Below are positions 53,013-60,909 of a DNA stretch of 64,000 nt, piece after piece. Source of the stretch: Anaeromassilibacillus sp. An250 (GTDB lineage: Bacteria; Bacillota; Clostridia; Oscillospirales; Acutalibacteraceae); contig NZ_NFJK01000002.1 in assembly GCF_002159845.1 (NCBI RefSeq), forward strand, positions 186,001 to 250,000, given 5' to 3'. The stretch's first letter is position 1; each line of letters begins with the position of its first letter. The position numbers were made by a program, and so were the translations under genes. Under the pieces are notes generated by a model, which saw only the letters and a list, made by a program, of their open reading frames with translations, ran no database searches and was not told where the DNA came from.

Positions 53013-53753
53013 ATGAAAATGCGTTTTTTAAAATTACCAGTGGCCACCATTTTGAGTATGGGGCTTCTGCTCACAGTGGCGACAGGGACAACGCTCGCTT
53101 CGGAGGAAGGCGAAGGGGGTTCTTTCGGTGACCATCAAGAGATGGTCGTCTCCGTCTATGATGGGGATGTTGTAGATTTTTCAAGTGCAGTCGAACCTGA
53201 GAACCTGTCCGGTCTAAAGAAGATGGTGAAATCAGGCGGTGAGGATGATACCATCCAAGTTTCTGCAGAGACCCTGTCGGATGGCCGAATCACAATCAGC
53301 CGGCCGGTGAACTTGTATGTGGATGGATACGATTCTTTGAGCGGGGCGGATCAGGATAAAGTGAAATTGGTGATCGACCTGCCTGATGAGTTGGAAGAAG
53401 ACGTAGCGCGTGTGATGACCATCCAAGGATTGCCGGAAGAGTGCGTTCTTGTCCGGAATTTGGGACCTGTGAGCTTATACGTTGTGGGGACGGACGCTGG
53501 AGAAGTGTCTGAACCAGCGAAAGAAAGCATACCAGCGGAAGAGAGCACGTCCGTGGGCGAAAATACGCCTGCGGAGGAAAGCGCGCCAGCAGGCGGAAAC
53601 ACATCGGTAGAAGAGAGCGTGCCAGCAGGTGAAAATACATCCGTGGAAGAGAATACAGCGCTGGATGAAGGGCAGAATGGGCCGGTAGAGGGCAATACGA
53701 CCATACCGGAACCGGCAGGAGAAGAGAGCAGCACCCTGGAGGTATCCGAATAA
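53013..53753 (+). CDS. Secreted acidic protein with degenerate C-terminal repeats
   Basis: The 246-residue protein has a signal peptide (about 1-30, ending TTLAS), a folded-looking central part (about 40-160) and a C-terminal tail of degenerate repeats built on PAEES, TSVGENT and PAGGNTSVEES (about 165-235). No anchor is seen. The start at 53013 follows GGAG by 9 nt; a GTG at 53004 overlaps the site. It ends the matrix cluster before a terminator. Family unknown; perhaps a matrix or wall-associated spacer. Confidence 0.68.
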   Translation: MKMRFLKLPVATILSMGLLLTVATGTTLASEEGEGGSFGDHQEMVVSVYDGDVVDFSSAVEPENLSGLKKMVKSGGEDDTIQVSAETLSDGRITISRPVNLYVDGYDSLSGADQDKVKLVIDLPDELEEDVARVMTIQGLPEECVLVRNLGPVSLYVVGTDAGEVSEPAKESIPAEESTSVGENTPAEESAPAGGNTSVEESVPAGENTSVEENTALDEGQNGPVEGNTTIPEPAGEESSTLEVSE

Positions 53754-53820
53754 CCGATCAAGACAAAGCAGGAATATCCATAGTGGGAAACGGCTTATTG
53801 CCACATCTCAAATCATTTTA

Positions 53821-53854
53821 ATAGCGCCTCGCTCTCTTGCAGGCGCTATTTTTT
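53821..53854 (+). terminator. Rho-independent terminator of the matrix cluster
   Basis: ATAGCGCCT (53821-53829) pairs with AGGCGCTAT (53841-53849), followed by TTTTT. Confidence 0.9.
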
Positions 53855-53954
53855 ATGTAAGAATCTTTTGGATTCATTGCAGGAGCTTTGGAATGATGCT
53901 GGTAACACAGCATTTGAAGATTTATGGGTTTCTGCATGATAAAGGAGTTTCAAA

Positions 53955-54521
53955 ATGCGGCTCTTTATTGCCATCCGTTTCAGTGAAGCTATCTTAGAAG
54001 CACTCTGGTATATAGAAAACCAGCTTTGCCAGCAGGCGTTATCTGGAAATTTTACACGGAAAGAGAATTTTCATTTGACCTTGTCCTTCTTGGGAGATGT
54101 TACAGAGGTGGATGCCATTCTACAGGTGATGGATCAGGTGAAATTGCCTGCTTTTCCTCTGCGATTAGAGGGGATAGGCTGTTTTTGCCAAGAAAAGGGC
54201 GGGGATATCCTTTGGGCTGGAGTCAGAGAGTCCCAGGGGCTCCGCCAACTGCAAAGTTTTTTAGAGCGTGCCTTGCGGCTCAAGGGGTTCCCGCTTGAGC
54301 AGAGGGGGTTTCAGCCGCACATCACCCTAGGAAGAAAGGTAAAATTGTGTGAAGGGTTTCCTTTAGCAGCGTTTTCTGCCACCATCCCCCCAGTGGATAT
54401 GGAGGTTAGAAAGTTTTACCTGATGCGCTCCGACTCTCCACAGGGAATACTTACATATACGGAAATTTATGAGAGAGAGTTGGAGGGATTGCCAGGCCAT
54501 TCATACGATTCCGACGAATAG
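53955..54521 (+). CDS. thpR: RNA 2',3'-cyclic phosphodiesterase (2H family)
   Basis: The 188-residue protein has the two HxTL motifs of 2H phosphoesterases, H40-L-T-L and H122-I-T-L, with RLFIAIRFSEAIL at the N-terminus as in ThpR/LigT. These enzymes open 2',3'-cyclic phosphates on RNA ends. The ribosome-binding site is AAAGGAG. It is followed 11 bp later by the GIY-YIG gene. Confidence 0.92.
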   Translation: MRLFIAIRFSEAILEALWYIENQLCQQALSGNFTRKENFHLTLSFLGDVTEVDAILQVMDQVKLPAFPLRLEGIGCFCQEKGGDILWAGVRESQGLRQLQSFLERALRLKGFPLEQRGFQPHITLGRKVKLCEGFPLAAFSATIPPVDMEVRKFYLMRSDSPQGILTYTEIYERELEGLPGHSYDSDE

Positions 54522-54532
54522 GAGGCGGATAG

Positions 54533-54802
54533 ATGCCGGAGAAAGAAAACGGGATTGTTGTTTATATGCTTCAGTGCATCGATGGGACCCTCTATACTGG
54601 ATGGACCAACCATCTAGAAAAGCGGCTGGCCGCCCATAATGCAGGCCGTGGGGCAAAATATACACGTTCTCGTAGGCCGGTCCACCTCGTTTATCAGGAA
54701 GCGCAGCCGGACCGTTCGGCTGCCTTGCGTAGGGAGGCGGAAATTAAGCGTTTGACCAGGCTGCAAAAGCTGGCGCTAATCCACGGAAGGCCGCTTGATT
54801 AA
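54533..54802 (+). CDS. GIY-YIG domain protein (YhbQ/UPF0213-like)
   Basis: The 89-residue protein is a minimal GIY-YIG domain: VVYMLQCIDGTLYTGWTNHL, then KRLAAHNAGRGAKYTRSRRP with the conserved Arg, and RREAEIKRL with the metal-binding Glu. YhbQ-like proteins are single-domain putative nucleases, some shown to cut damaged DNA. The ribosome-binding site is AGGAGG. It is probably co-transcribed with thpR. Confidence 0.9.
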   Translation: MPEKENGIVVYMLQCIDGTLYTGWTNHLEKRLAAHNAGRGAKYTRSRRPVHLVYQEAQPDRSAALRREAEIKRLTRLQKLALIHGRPLD

Positions 54803-54824
54803 GAGAGATGGATTGTGCTATACT
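54795..54824 (+). promoter_or_regulatory. Probable promoter of the MIF-like gene
   Basis: TTGATT at 54795-54800 and TATACT at 54819-54824 are separated by 18 bp, overlapping the end of the GIY-YIG gene. Confidence 0.7.
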
Positions 54825-54861
54825 TTTGAAAACAACGATCGATAGAAGGAGGAGTTATACC

Positions 54862-55206
54862 ATGCCATGCATCCAGACGAAAGTCAGCGTTAAAATGACG
54901 GAACAGCAGGAAAAAGCGATTAAGGCCAAATTGGGGCAGGCAATTTCCCTAATCCCGGGAAAAAGTGAAAACTGGCTGATGCTCACGTTCGAAGACGGTT
55001 GCAAGATCTACTTCCAGGGGGACTGTGACAAACCGGCAGCCTTTGTAGAGGTCAAAATCTATGGGAAAGCCAATGGTAGCGTGTACAACCAAATGACAGC
55101 AGCCATTACGGATATTTTGAGCAAGGAGCTACAGATCGCCCCAAACCGTATCTATGTGAAATATGAAGAAGTTGCCTATTGGGGTTGGAATGGAAATAAT
55201 TTTTAA
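54862..55206 (+). CDS. MIF-like tautomerase
   Basis: The 114-residue protein begins MPCIQTKVSVKMTEQQEKAI, with Pro2 as the likely catalytic base, and ends with RIYVKYEEVAYWGWNGNNF, the MIF-type C-terminus. Length and layout match macrophage migration inhibitory factor/phenylpyruvate tautomerase family proteins. The bacterial substrate is not known. The start at 54862 follows GAAGGAGGAG. Confidence 0.88.
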   Translation: MPCIQTKVSVKMTEQQEKAIKAKLGQAISLIPGKSENWLMLTFEDGCKIYFQGDCDKPAAFVEVKIYGKANGSVYNQMTAAITDILSKELQIAPNRIYVKYEEVAYWGWNGNNF

Positions 55207-55230
55207 ATAGAGAGATCCGATAAGAGAAAA

Positions 55231-55276
55231 ACGCCTCTGCAATTCGCTAAGATCGCGATTGCGGAGGCGTTTTTTG
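55231..55276. terminator. Terminator between convergent MIF-like gene and uppP
   Basis: ACGCCTCTGCAATTCGC (55231-55247) pairs with GCGATTGCGGAGGCGT (55255-55270) with one mismatch, followed by TTTTTT. An A-run on the other side allows use on the minus strand too. Confidence 0.88.
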
Positions 55277-55392
55277 CGTAGTCCAAAGAGGGCTGGGAAA
55301 TTTCGCTAGGAATTTTTTGAAATGGAGAGCGCCCTTTATAGCACGTGAATGACCATTTGTAATAATAAGGACAATATATACAAATGGTACTT

Positions 55393-56223
55393 TTATCCGT
55401 TGGCAAATACCAAAAAATAGAGTAGGACGAGTGCCCCCAGAATGATCCGATAATATCCAAATGCTTTAAAATCGTGCTTTTTGATATACCCCATCAAGAA
55501 TTTGATAGCAAGGACGGAAACCACAAACGCTACAATCAGGCCGGTCAAAAGGATGGCGATTTCCATACCGGTATATGTAAAGCCAAACTTGACCATTTTT
55601 AAAAAGCTTGCGCCGAACATCACGGGGATCGCTAGGAAAAAGGTAAATTCTGCGGAGACCGTGCGGGATGCACCAAGCAGGATTCCTCCGAGGATGGTCG
55701 CCCCAGAACGGGAAGTCCCAGGGATCAGCGCCAGCACTTGGAACAGACCGATACAAAAGGCAGTGCGGTAGGAGAGATTCGAGAGCGTGCGTACTTTTGG
55801 CCTACGGCGTTTGTTCCAATTCTCCACTAAGATAAACAGGACACCATAGAGGATGAGCATGATGGAGACCGTTACATAATTGAAAAAGATGCTTTCGATC
55901 ATATCATCGAAAAGGAGCCCGATCACCGCCGCAGGCAAACAGGAAACAATAACCTTGCCCCAAAGGGTGAATGTATCACGCCTTTCCGTTGGCGTCTTCT
56001 TTCGTGAAAAGGGATTGAGCTTGTGAAAATACAGCACCACAACGGCAAGAATCGCACCTAGCTGGATAACGACCAGGAACATATCCTTAAAGGCCTGCGA
56101 AGTGTTGAGTTTGATGAATTCGTCTGCAAGGATCATGTGGCCCGTGCTGCTGATGGGTAGCCATTCCGTGATACCTTCAATGATGCCAAGAATGGCAGCT
56201 TTGAGGAGCTCCAGTAAATCCAT
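55393..56223 (-). CDS. uppP: Undecaprenyl-diphosphatase UppP (BacA)
   Basis: The 276-residue membrane protein dephosphorylates undecaprenyl diphosphate so that the lipid carrier can be reused in peptidoglycan and glycan export. The family signatures [15 protein letters not shown] (about 16-30) and [10 protein letters not shown] (about 170-179) are complete; about eight membrane segments are predicted. GGAGG precedes the ATG at 56223. It also supports the flippase pathway at 40-44 kb. Confidence 0.95.
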   Translation of the reverse strand: MDLLELLKAAILGIIEGITEWLPISSTGHMILADEFIKLNTSQAFKDMFLVVIQLGAILAVVVLYFHKLNPFSRKKTPTERRDTFTLWGKVIVSCLPAAVIGLLFDDMIESIFFNYVTVSIMLILYGVLFILVENWNKRRRPKVRTLSNLSYRTAFCIGLFQVLALIPGTSRSGATILGGILLGASRTVSAEFTFFLAIPVMFGASFLKMVKFGFTYTGMEIAILLTGLIVAFVVSVLAIKFLMGYIKKHDFKAFGYYRIILGALVLLYFLVFANG

Positions 56224-56458
56224 TGATATACCTCCTAAACGGTTGGTCGTTCTGGCAGAGGGCGCCGTCAGATTGGATGCGCCTCCGGCCGCCGTTATCC
56301 ATTATACAATGGATGACATAAAAATAAAACGATATTTAGCGATTTCTTAAAAGGATGATCCCGTTTATAAAAAATCCGAATAACATCGAAACAGGTCGAA
56401 ACTGTGCCTCTTTCACAAAGCGGAAAACAACAAAATCAAAAAAGCTTGCTACCTCGTC
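56224..56458. other. Intergenic region between divergent uppP and the carrier-protein operon
   Basis: On the minus strand TATAAT (56306-56301) may be the uppP -10, inside a small hairpin TCCAT/ATGGA; its -35 is weak. From 56330 to 56458 the sequence is AT-rich with no gene. Confidence 0.45.
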
Positions 56459-56515
56459 TATTGAAAACTTTATTCTGCAAGGCTATAATCCAATTATAGC
56501 CTAGAGTTTTCAATA
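56459..56515 (+). promoter_or_regulatory. Promoter embedded in two nested perfect inverted repeats
   Basis: The promoter boxes TTGAAA (56461-56466) and TATAAT (56484-56489) are 17 bp apart. The outer repeat TATTGAAAACT (56459-56469) and AGTTTTCAATA (56505-56515) encloses an inner repeat GGCTATAAT (56481-56489) and ATTATAGCC (56493-56501). The -35 lies in the outer left arm and the -10 in the inner left arm, so a dimeric regulator could cover both boxes. Confidence 0.75.
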
Positions 56516-56564
56516 TGCCTTTGAAAATGTGGATGGCTTGTAAAACTAGGAGGAGGGTTTCGTA

Positions 56565-56795
56565 ATGTTTGAGCAATTAAAAGAAATGATACGGAATTAT
56601 GTTCAGGTGGCAGATGAGGATATCCACAGGGATTCCCGATTTGTGGAAGATTTGGGATTCAATTCTTATGAGTTTATGTGTCTCGTCGGAGAGGTTGAGG
56701 ATGAATTCGACATCGAGGTGGAGGAACGCGAGGCGGCAAAGATCAAAACGGTGCAGGAAGCGCTGGATTACATCGCCACTTTGACAGAAGAATGA
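56565..56795 (+). CDS. Acyl carrier protein (stand-alone, non-FAS context)
   Basis: The 76-residue acidic four-helix carrier has the phosphopantetheine serine S34 in DLGFNSYEFM, a variant of the usual DSL site, followed by VGEVEDEFDIEVEE. It lacks the usual fab genes around it. Instead its stop overlaps the start of a phosphopantetheinyl transferase gene (ATGA), and an AMP-forming ligase follows. It therefore looks dedicated to this operon rather than to fatty acid synthesis. The ribosome-binding site is AGGAGGAGGG. Confidence 0.9.
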   Translation: MFEQLKEMIRNYVQVADEDIHRDSRFVEDLGFNSYEFMCLVGEVEDEFDIEVEEREAAKIKTVQEALDYIATLTEE

Positions 56796-57406
56796 TTTGT
56801 ACTTGTCCAGTTCCTTTGGAAGGGCAGGAGCACCGGGCTGCCTATACCTTGCTCGCCTGGGCGCTACATCGTCTACACGGCTTTTCTGGCAGGTTGGTTT
56901 TGTCACGGACGCCAGAGGGGAAACCGTTCCTACATGATTTCCCCAAAGTCCGGTTCAGCGTTAGCCATTGCACAGGGATGGTTGCTTGCGCGGTCGATTG
57001 CGTGGAAACGGGCGTGGATATCGAAGCGGTCCGCCCATATTCCGAACGCCTGACATACCGGTGTTTGGCTCCGGTTGAGCGGGAACAGCTTTTGGGTGAT
57101 AGCCGGGAGCGGGAAGAAGCATTCTTTCGCTTTTGGACGTTAAAAGAAAGCTATGGAAAAGCGTTAGGGACCGGGCTTGGGTATCCTCTCCGGGAGGTTT
57201 CTTTTCATCTGGGGGACCCCCCAAAGAGCAACGTGCCCGGCTATTTCTTTATACAAAAAGTAATAAATAAAAAATTTATACTTTCTGTGTGCAAAAAAGG
57301 AATTCCCCCAGAACAAACGGTAACCGTCTTACGGCATTTGCCAGAACGGATAGGAGGTATTACTTATGAGGATGGATCAATTGCAAAACCTGAAGGATTT
57401 GGTTGA
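56792..57406 (+). CDS. Sfp-type 4'-phosphopantetheinyl transferase
   Basis: The 204-residue enzyme has VRFSVSHCTGMVACAV, the magnesium-binding GVDIE, and FWTLKESYGKALG, the Sfp/AcpT signature. It transfers phosphopantetheine from CoA to the carrier serine, most likely S34 of the ACP encoded just upstream. The start overlaps the ACP stop and its 3' end overlaps the ligase gene by 41 bp, so all three are tightly coupled. Residues 150-175 are AT-rich and less typical. Confidence 0.92.
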   Translation: MICTCPVPLEGQEHRAAYTLLAWALHRLHGFSGRLVLSRTPEGKPFLHDFPKVRFSVSHCTGMVACAVDCVETGVDIEAVRPYSERLTYRCLAPVEREQLLGDSREREEAFFRFWTLKESYGKALGTGLGYPLREVSFHLGDPPKSNVPGYFFIQKVINKKFILSVCKKGIPPEQTVTVLRHLPERIGGITYEDGSIAKPEGFG

Positions 57407-58916
57407 CTTTTCAGCTGAGACCTATGGGGAGAAGACTGCAATCCGCTATAAAAAGAAAAAGGAGATCATCGACCGGTCCTATCTGGACCTCAAACGGGAC
57501 AGCGAGGCGTTTAGCCGGACACTGTTGCAGAGAAATCTCCGCGGAAAGCATGTGGCGCTGTTGGGGCCTACAAGCTATGAGTGGATTGTTGCCTATTTTG
57601 GAACGGTGAATTCCGGTGGGGTCGCTGTACCGATCGATAAGGAACTGCCGGCTGCCGACATCTGCGACGAGCTGAATCGTGCGGATGTGGAAGTGTTGGT
57701 CTATGACAGTAGCTATGCGGATATTGCCGAGCAGGTGCGGAGCGGCTGCCCGCAGGTTATGACCTATTTTGAGATGCAGCGTGCGGAACATGGCGAGGGG
57801 ACGCTATCCTTTCACCGGTGCCTGGAAGAAACGGCGGGGACGTTTGACGAACCTGTGGATCGGGAAAAGCTCAGCGTGATTATGTACACTTCTGGAACAA
57901 CTGGAAAGAGCAAGGGGGTTATGCTCAATCATCGGAACCTGATTGATAATGTCGTCCATTTGGAAATGGGCATCGAACCTGGATCGGCCGTATTGATGAC
58001 AGTATTGCCAATTCACCATGCCTACTGTTTTACCTGCGATATCCTGAAAGGGTTACAGTTGGGGTCAACCATCTGCATTAACGATTCCCTGATGCGTATT
58101 GCAAAAAATTTGCAGGTCTTTAAGCCAAATACCATGCTAGTGGTGCCAATGATCGCACAGGTTATGTACAACCAAGTCTGTGAAGCAGCGAAAAAGTCCC
58201 TGGTGATCCCCAAAAAGGTGATTGCGAAGGCGGCGTTTGGCGGAAATTTACGCACGATCTACTGCGGCGGCGCGTACCTCAATCCGGAGATGATCGAAAA
58301 ATTCCGGGAGTTGAACATCAACCTGGTGCAAGGGTACGGTATGACGGAGTGCGCTCCCTGTATCAGCCGCAATTCGGAACAATGTGTCAAAGAGGAATCC
58401 GTGGGGAAATTGCTGCCTGGCTGTGAAGCAAAGGTCGTGGACGGAGAAATCTGGGTCAAAAGCAGCTCGGTGATGTTAGGATATTACAAGAACGAAGAGG
58501 CTACAAAGGAGACACTGGTGGACGGTTGGCTGCGTACCGGCGATCTCGGCTATGTCGATGAGGACAATTTCCTGTATATCACAGGCCGCAAGAAGAACCT
58601 GATTATTCTGAGCAATGGGGAAAATGTTTCCCCGGAAGAGCTGGAAAACCGGATCAGCGAAGACCCTCTGGTCGCCGAAGTATTGGTATATGAGGAGGAC
58701 GGGCAGATTACAGCAGAGATCTACCCCAACGAGGAGTATGCTGCCAAGAAGCGCATCAAAGATGTCCAAGCAGAGCTTTCTGCACGTGTGGATGCCATGA
58801 ACCGGGCTTTGCCGATGTTTAAGCAGGTACGCAGGATCAAACTGCGGGAGACAGAGTTTGAAAAAACGACCTCCCGTAAGATCAAACGGCACTACGGGAC
58901 GGCATCCTCCAAATAG
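57366..58916 (+). CDS. AMP-forming acyl/aryl-CoA or acyl-ACP ligase
   Basis: The 516-residue ANL-superfamily enzyme has the A3 P-loop IMYTSGTTGKSKGVML, the A5 sequence VQGYGMTECAPC, the A7/A8 region WLRTGDLGYVDEDNFLYITG, and the A10 lysine in FEKTTSRKIKRH. It activates a carboxylic acid as the adenylate and passes it to CoA or, as the neighbours suggest, to the phosphopantetheine of the ACP. The substrate cannot be told. The start at 57366 follows AGGAGG inside the end of the transferase gene. Confidence 0.9.
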   Translation: MRMDQLQNLKDLVDFSAETYGEKTAIRYKKKKEIIDRSYLDLKRDSEAFSRTLLQRNLRGKHVALLGPTSYEWIVAYFGTVNSGGVAVPIDKELPAADICDELNRADVEVLVYDSSYADIAEQVRSGCPQVMTYFEMQRAEHGEGTLSFHRCLEETAGTFDEPVDREKLSVIMYTSGTTGKSKGVMLNHRNLIDNVVHLEMGIEPGSAVLMTVLPIHHAYCFTCDILKGLQLGSTICINDSLMRIAKNLQVFKPNTMLVVPMIAQVMYNQVCEAAKKSLVIPKKVIAKAAFGGNLRTIYCGGAYLNPEMIEKFRELNINLVQGYGMTECAPCISRNSEQCVKEESVGKLLPGCEAKVVDGEIWVKSSSVMLGYYKNEEATKETLVDGWLRTGDLGYVDEDNFLYITGRKKNLIILSNGENVSPEELENRISEDPLVAEVLVYEEDGQITAEIYPNEEYAAKKRIKDVQAELSARVDAMNRALPMFKQVRRIKLRETEFEKTTSRKIKRHYGTASSK

Positions 58917-58934
58917 AAGCCAATATAAAAGAAT

Positions 58935-58980
58935 CAGGCGGTCCCTTTTCCAGAGATTTCAGGGGGGGAACCGCCTGTTT
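58935..58980 (+). terminator. Terminator of the carrier-protein operon
   Basis: CAGGCGGT (58935-58942) pairs with ACCGCCTG (58970-58977), with CCC/GGG continuing inside. The following T-run is short (TTTGG). Confidence 0.6.
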
Positions 58981-59024
58981 GGCAAAGGGGATTGTAGAAC
59001 TTTGTCTCTTTTGTTGCACTGCTC

Positions 59025-59053
59025 TTGTAAAGTCCTCAAACTTACGTTATAAT
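59025..59053 (+). promoter_or_regulatory. Sigma-A promoter of the HD-GYP gene
   Basis: TTGTAA at 59025-59030 and TATAAT at 59048-59053 are separated by 17 bp. Confidence 0.82.
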
Positions 59054-59121
59054 ATACAGGCATAGGTTACAAAAACCATCGCCTTTTGGCGATTCAGTCT
59101 ATTAGGAGAGGCGGCGTAAGA

Positions 59122-60798
59122 GTGAGGACAAGGGGGATTCTGCTTGTAGGAAACATGGGCGCAGAACGTGACAATTTGCGCAAATGGTTTGAATGTTCCT
59201 ATCAAATGTTGGAAGCCCAGAGCCAGGAACAAATATTGCAAGACTTGGAAACCGGCCATAACCGGATTGCCGCCATACTTTTGGGTATGGAGGACCCACA
59301 GTTGAACGGATTTGAAGTCCTAGAGCTTCTATCCGAATTGCATTGGACGGATCGGATTCCTGTTGTCACAATTGTTTCCCGCCATTCGAAAAAAGTAGAT
59401 GAAGTTATCTTACGTGGGTATGGTTTGGGAATGGCAGACGTCATTTGTATGCCATGCCCTGCTGAGGTTGCCCAGAGGCGCATACAGAATATGATGGAAC
59501 TCTATGCGCACCGCCTCTATTTGGATAAAATAGCCACCTATCAGACACGGGAATTGCGCCAGCAAGAGTGTAAACTACGCCGTACCTATACCTTCATCAT
59601 CGATGCGCTCAGCACAGCGGTGGAATTCCGGAACGGCGAATCTGGGCAGCACATCCGCCGGATCCGTGGGATTACAGAGGTGCTTTTGCGCCATCTGGCG
59701 GTGACCCACCGGGAACTGGGGCTGGGTGAAGAACAGGTGGAAACGATCATTTATGCCGCTGCAATGCACGATATTGGGAAGATTGCGATCCCAGATTCTG
59801 TGCTGCTCAAACCTGGGAAATTGACGGAGTATGAATATGCCATTATGAAAAGGCACACGCTCTATGGGTGTGAGCTTTTGCAGAGTTTTGTCTATGAGCA
59901 GGACGACGCGCTGGCTACCTGCTGTTATGAAATCTGCCGTTCCCATCACGAACGTTGGGATGGGTGTGGCTATCCAGATGGCCTTGTGGGAAACCAGATC
60001 CCTTTGGCGGCGCAGGTAGTTTCCCTGGCCGATGTATATGATGCCCTGGTGAGCAGACGGATCTATAAGCCCCCTTATTCACATAGCCAAGCGGTACAAA
60101 TGATCCAGGATGGGGAATGTGGCGCATTCAACCCGATGCTTTTGAAGTGCTTTATGGAAGTAGAAAAACAGCTATGTGAACAGTTTGCCTTCCATGCAGC
60201 GGAGTGCTCGGATGGCAGCCTTCCTGCATATAGAGGTGCGTATATGGAAATACAGGATAAGCACATTTATCAGGGAGGACCAAGCGGAGAAAACCGATCC
60301 CCGGAGGAGATGGCTACATACAACCTATTGGATCAACTGGGGATTTCTTATGAACGCCTGGATCACAGCCCGGCAGCTACCATTGCAGATTGTGAAGAGG
60401 TCAAAGACCTTTTAGGGGTGGAAATTTGTAAAAACCTGTTTCTCTGCAACCGTCAAAAGACCCATTTCTATTTGTTGGTCATGCCAGGGAATAAGGCTTT
60501 CCATACAAAGGAGCTATCTTCCCAGATTGGAAGTGCGCGCTTATCCTTTGCGGGGCCAGAGGCGCTGGAGGAGATGTTGGGGGTGACGCCGGGCTCGGTA
60601 AGTATCCTTGCGTTGATGAACGACCCAGAGCATCAAGTGCAGCTCTTGGTGGACCGGGATGTAGCAGAGGAACCTTTGTTCGGATGCCATCCGTGCCGCA
60701 ATACGTCGAGCTTGAAAATCCGCACAAAGGACATCTTTGAGGTATTTCTTCCATATACGGGGCATTCACCGACGTTGGTAACGCTTTCGAATGAGTGA
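59122..60798 (+). CDS. Pseudo-receiver - HD-GYP - ProX/YbaK fusion protein
   Basis: The 558-residue protein has three parts. Residues 1-125 have the receiver (REC) layout, but the phosphoacceptor Asp is replaced by Gly (AAILLGMEDPQLNGFEVL) and the late Lys by Met, so it should not be phosphorylated in the usual way. Residues about 145-350 are an HD-GYP domain with H216-D217-IGK and G283-Y284-P285, the cyclic-di-GMP phosphodiesterase signature. Residues about 397-548 are a YbaK/ProX-like domain (LLDQLGISYERLDHSPAATI, LLVMPGNKAFHTKEL, SARLSFAG) of the kind that deacylates mischarged tRNA. No stop separates them. The start is GTG 59122, after AGGAGAG. Confidence 0.85.
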   Translation: MRTRGILLVGNMGAERDNLRKWFECSYQMLEAQSQEQILQDLETGHNRIAAILLGMEDPQLNGFEVLELLSELHWTDRIPVVTIVSRHSKKVDEVILRGYGLGMADVICMPCPAEVAQRRIQNMMELYAHRLYLDKIATYQTRELRQQECKLRRTYTFIIDALSTAVEFRNGESGQHIRRIRGITEVLLRHLAVTHRELGLGEEQVETIIYAAAMHDIGKIAIPDSVLLKPGKLTEYEYAIMKRHTLYGCELLQSFVYEQDDALATCCYEICRSHHERWDGCGYPDGLVGNQIPLAAQVVSLADVYDALVSRRIYKPPYSHSQAVQMIQDGECGAFNPMLLKCFMEVEKQLCEQFAFHAAECSDGSLPAYRGAYMEIQDKHIYQGGPSGENRSPEEMATYNLLDQLGISYERLDHSPAATIADCEEVKDLLGVEICKNLFLCNRQKTHFYLLVMPGNKAFHTKELSSQIGSARLSFAGPEALEEMLGVTPGSVSILALMNDPEHQVQLLVDRDVAEEPLFGCHPCRNTSSLKIRTKDIFEVFLPYTGHSPTLVTLSNE

Positions 60799-60813
60799 TT
60801 GATTTTCAAATGT

Positions 60814-60840
60814 AGGACGGGAATTCCCGTCCTTTTTCTT
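60814..60840 (+). terminator. Rho-independent terminator
   Basis: AGGACGGG (60814-60821) pairs with CCCGTCCT (60826-60833) across AATT, followed by TTTTCTTT. Confidence 0.88.
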
Positions 60841-60909
60841 TATAGACACATAAAAAGAGATTGAAGCATAGGATACCAACAGACAACCGAATGGAAGGTG
60901 GACAATGCG

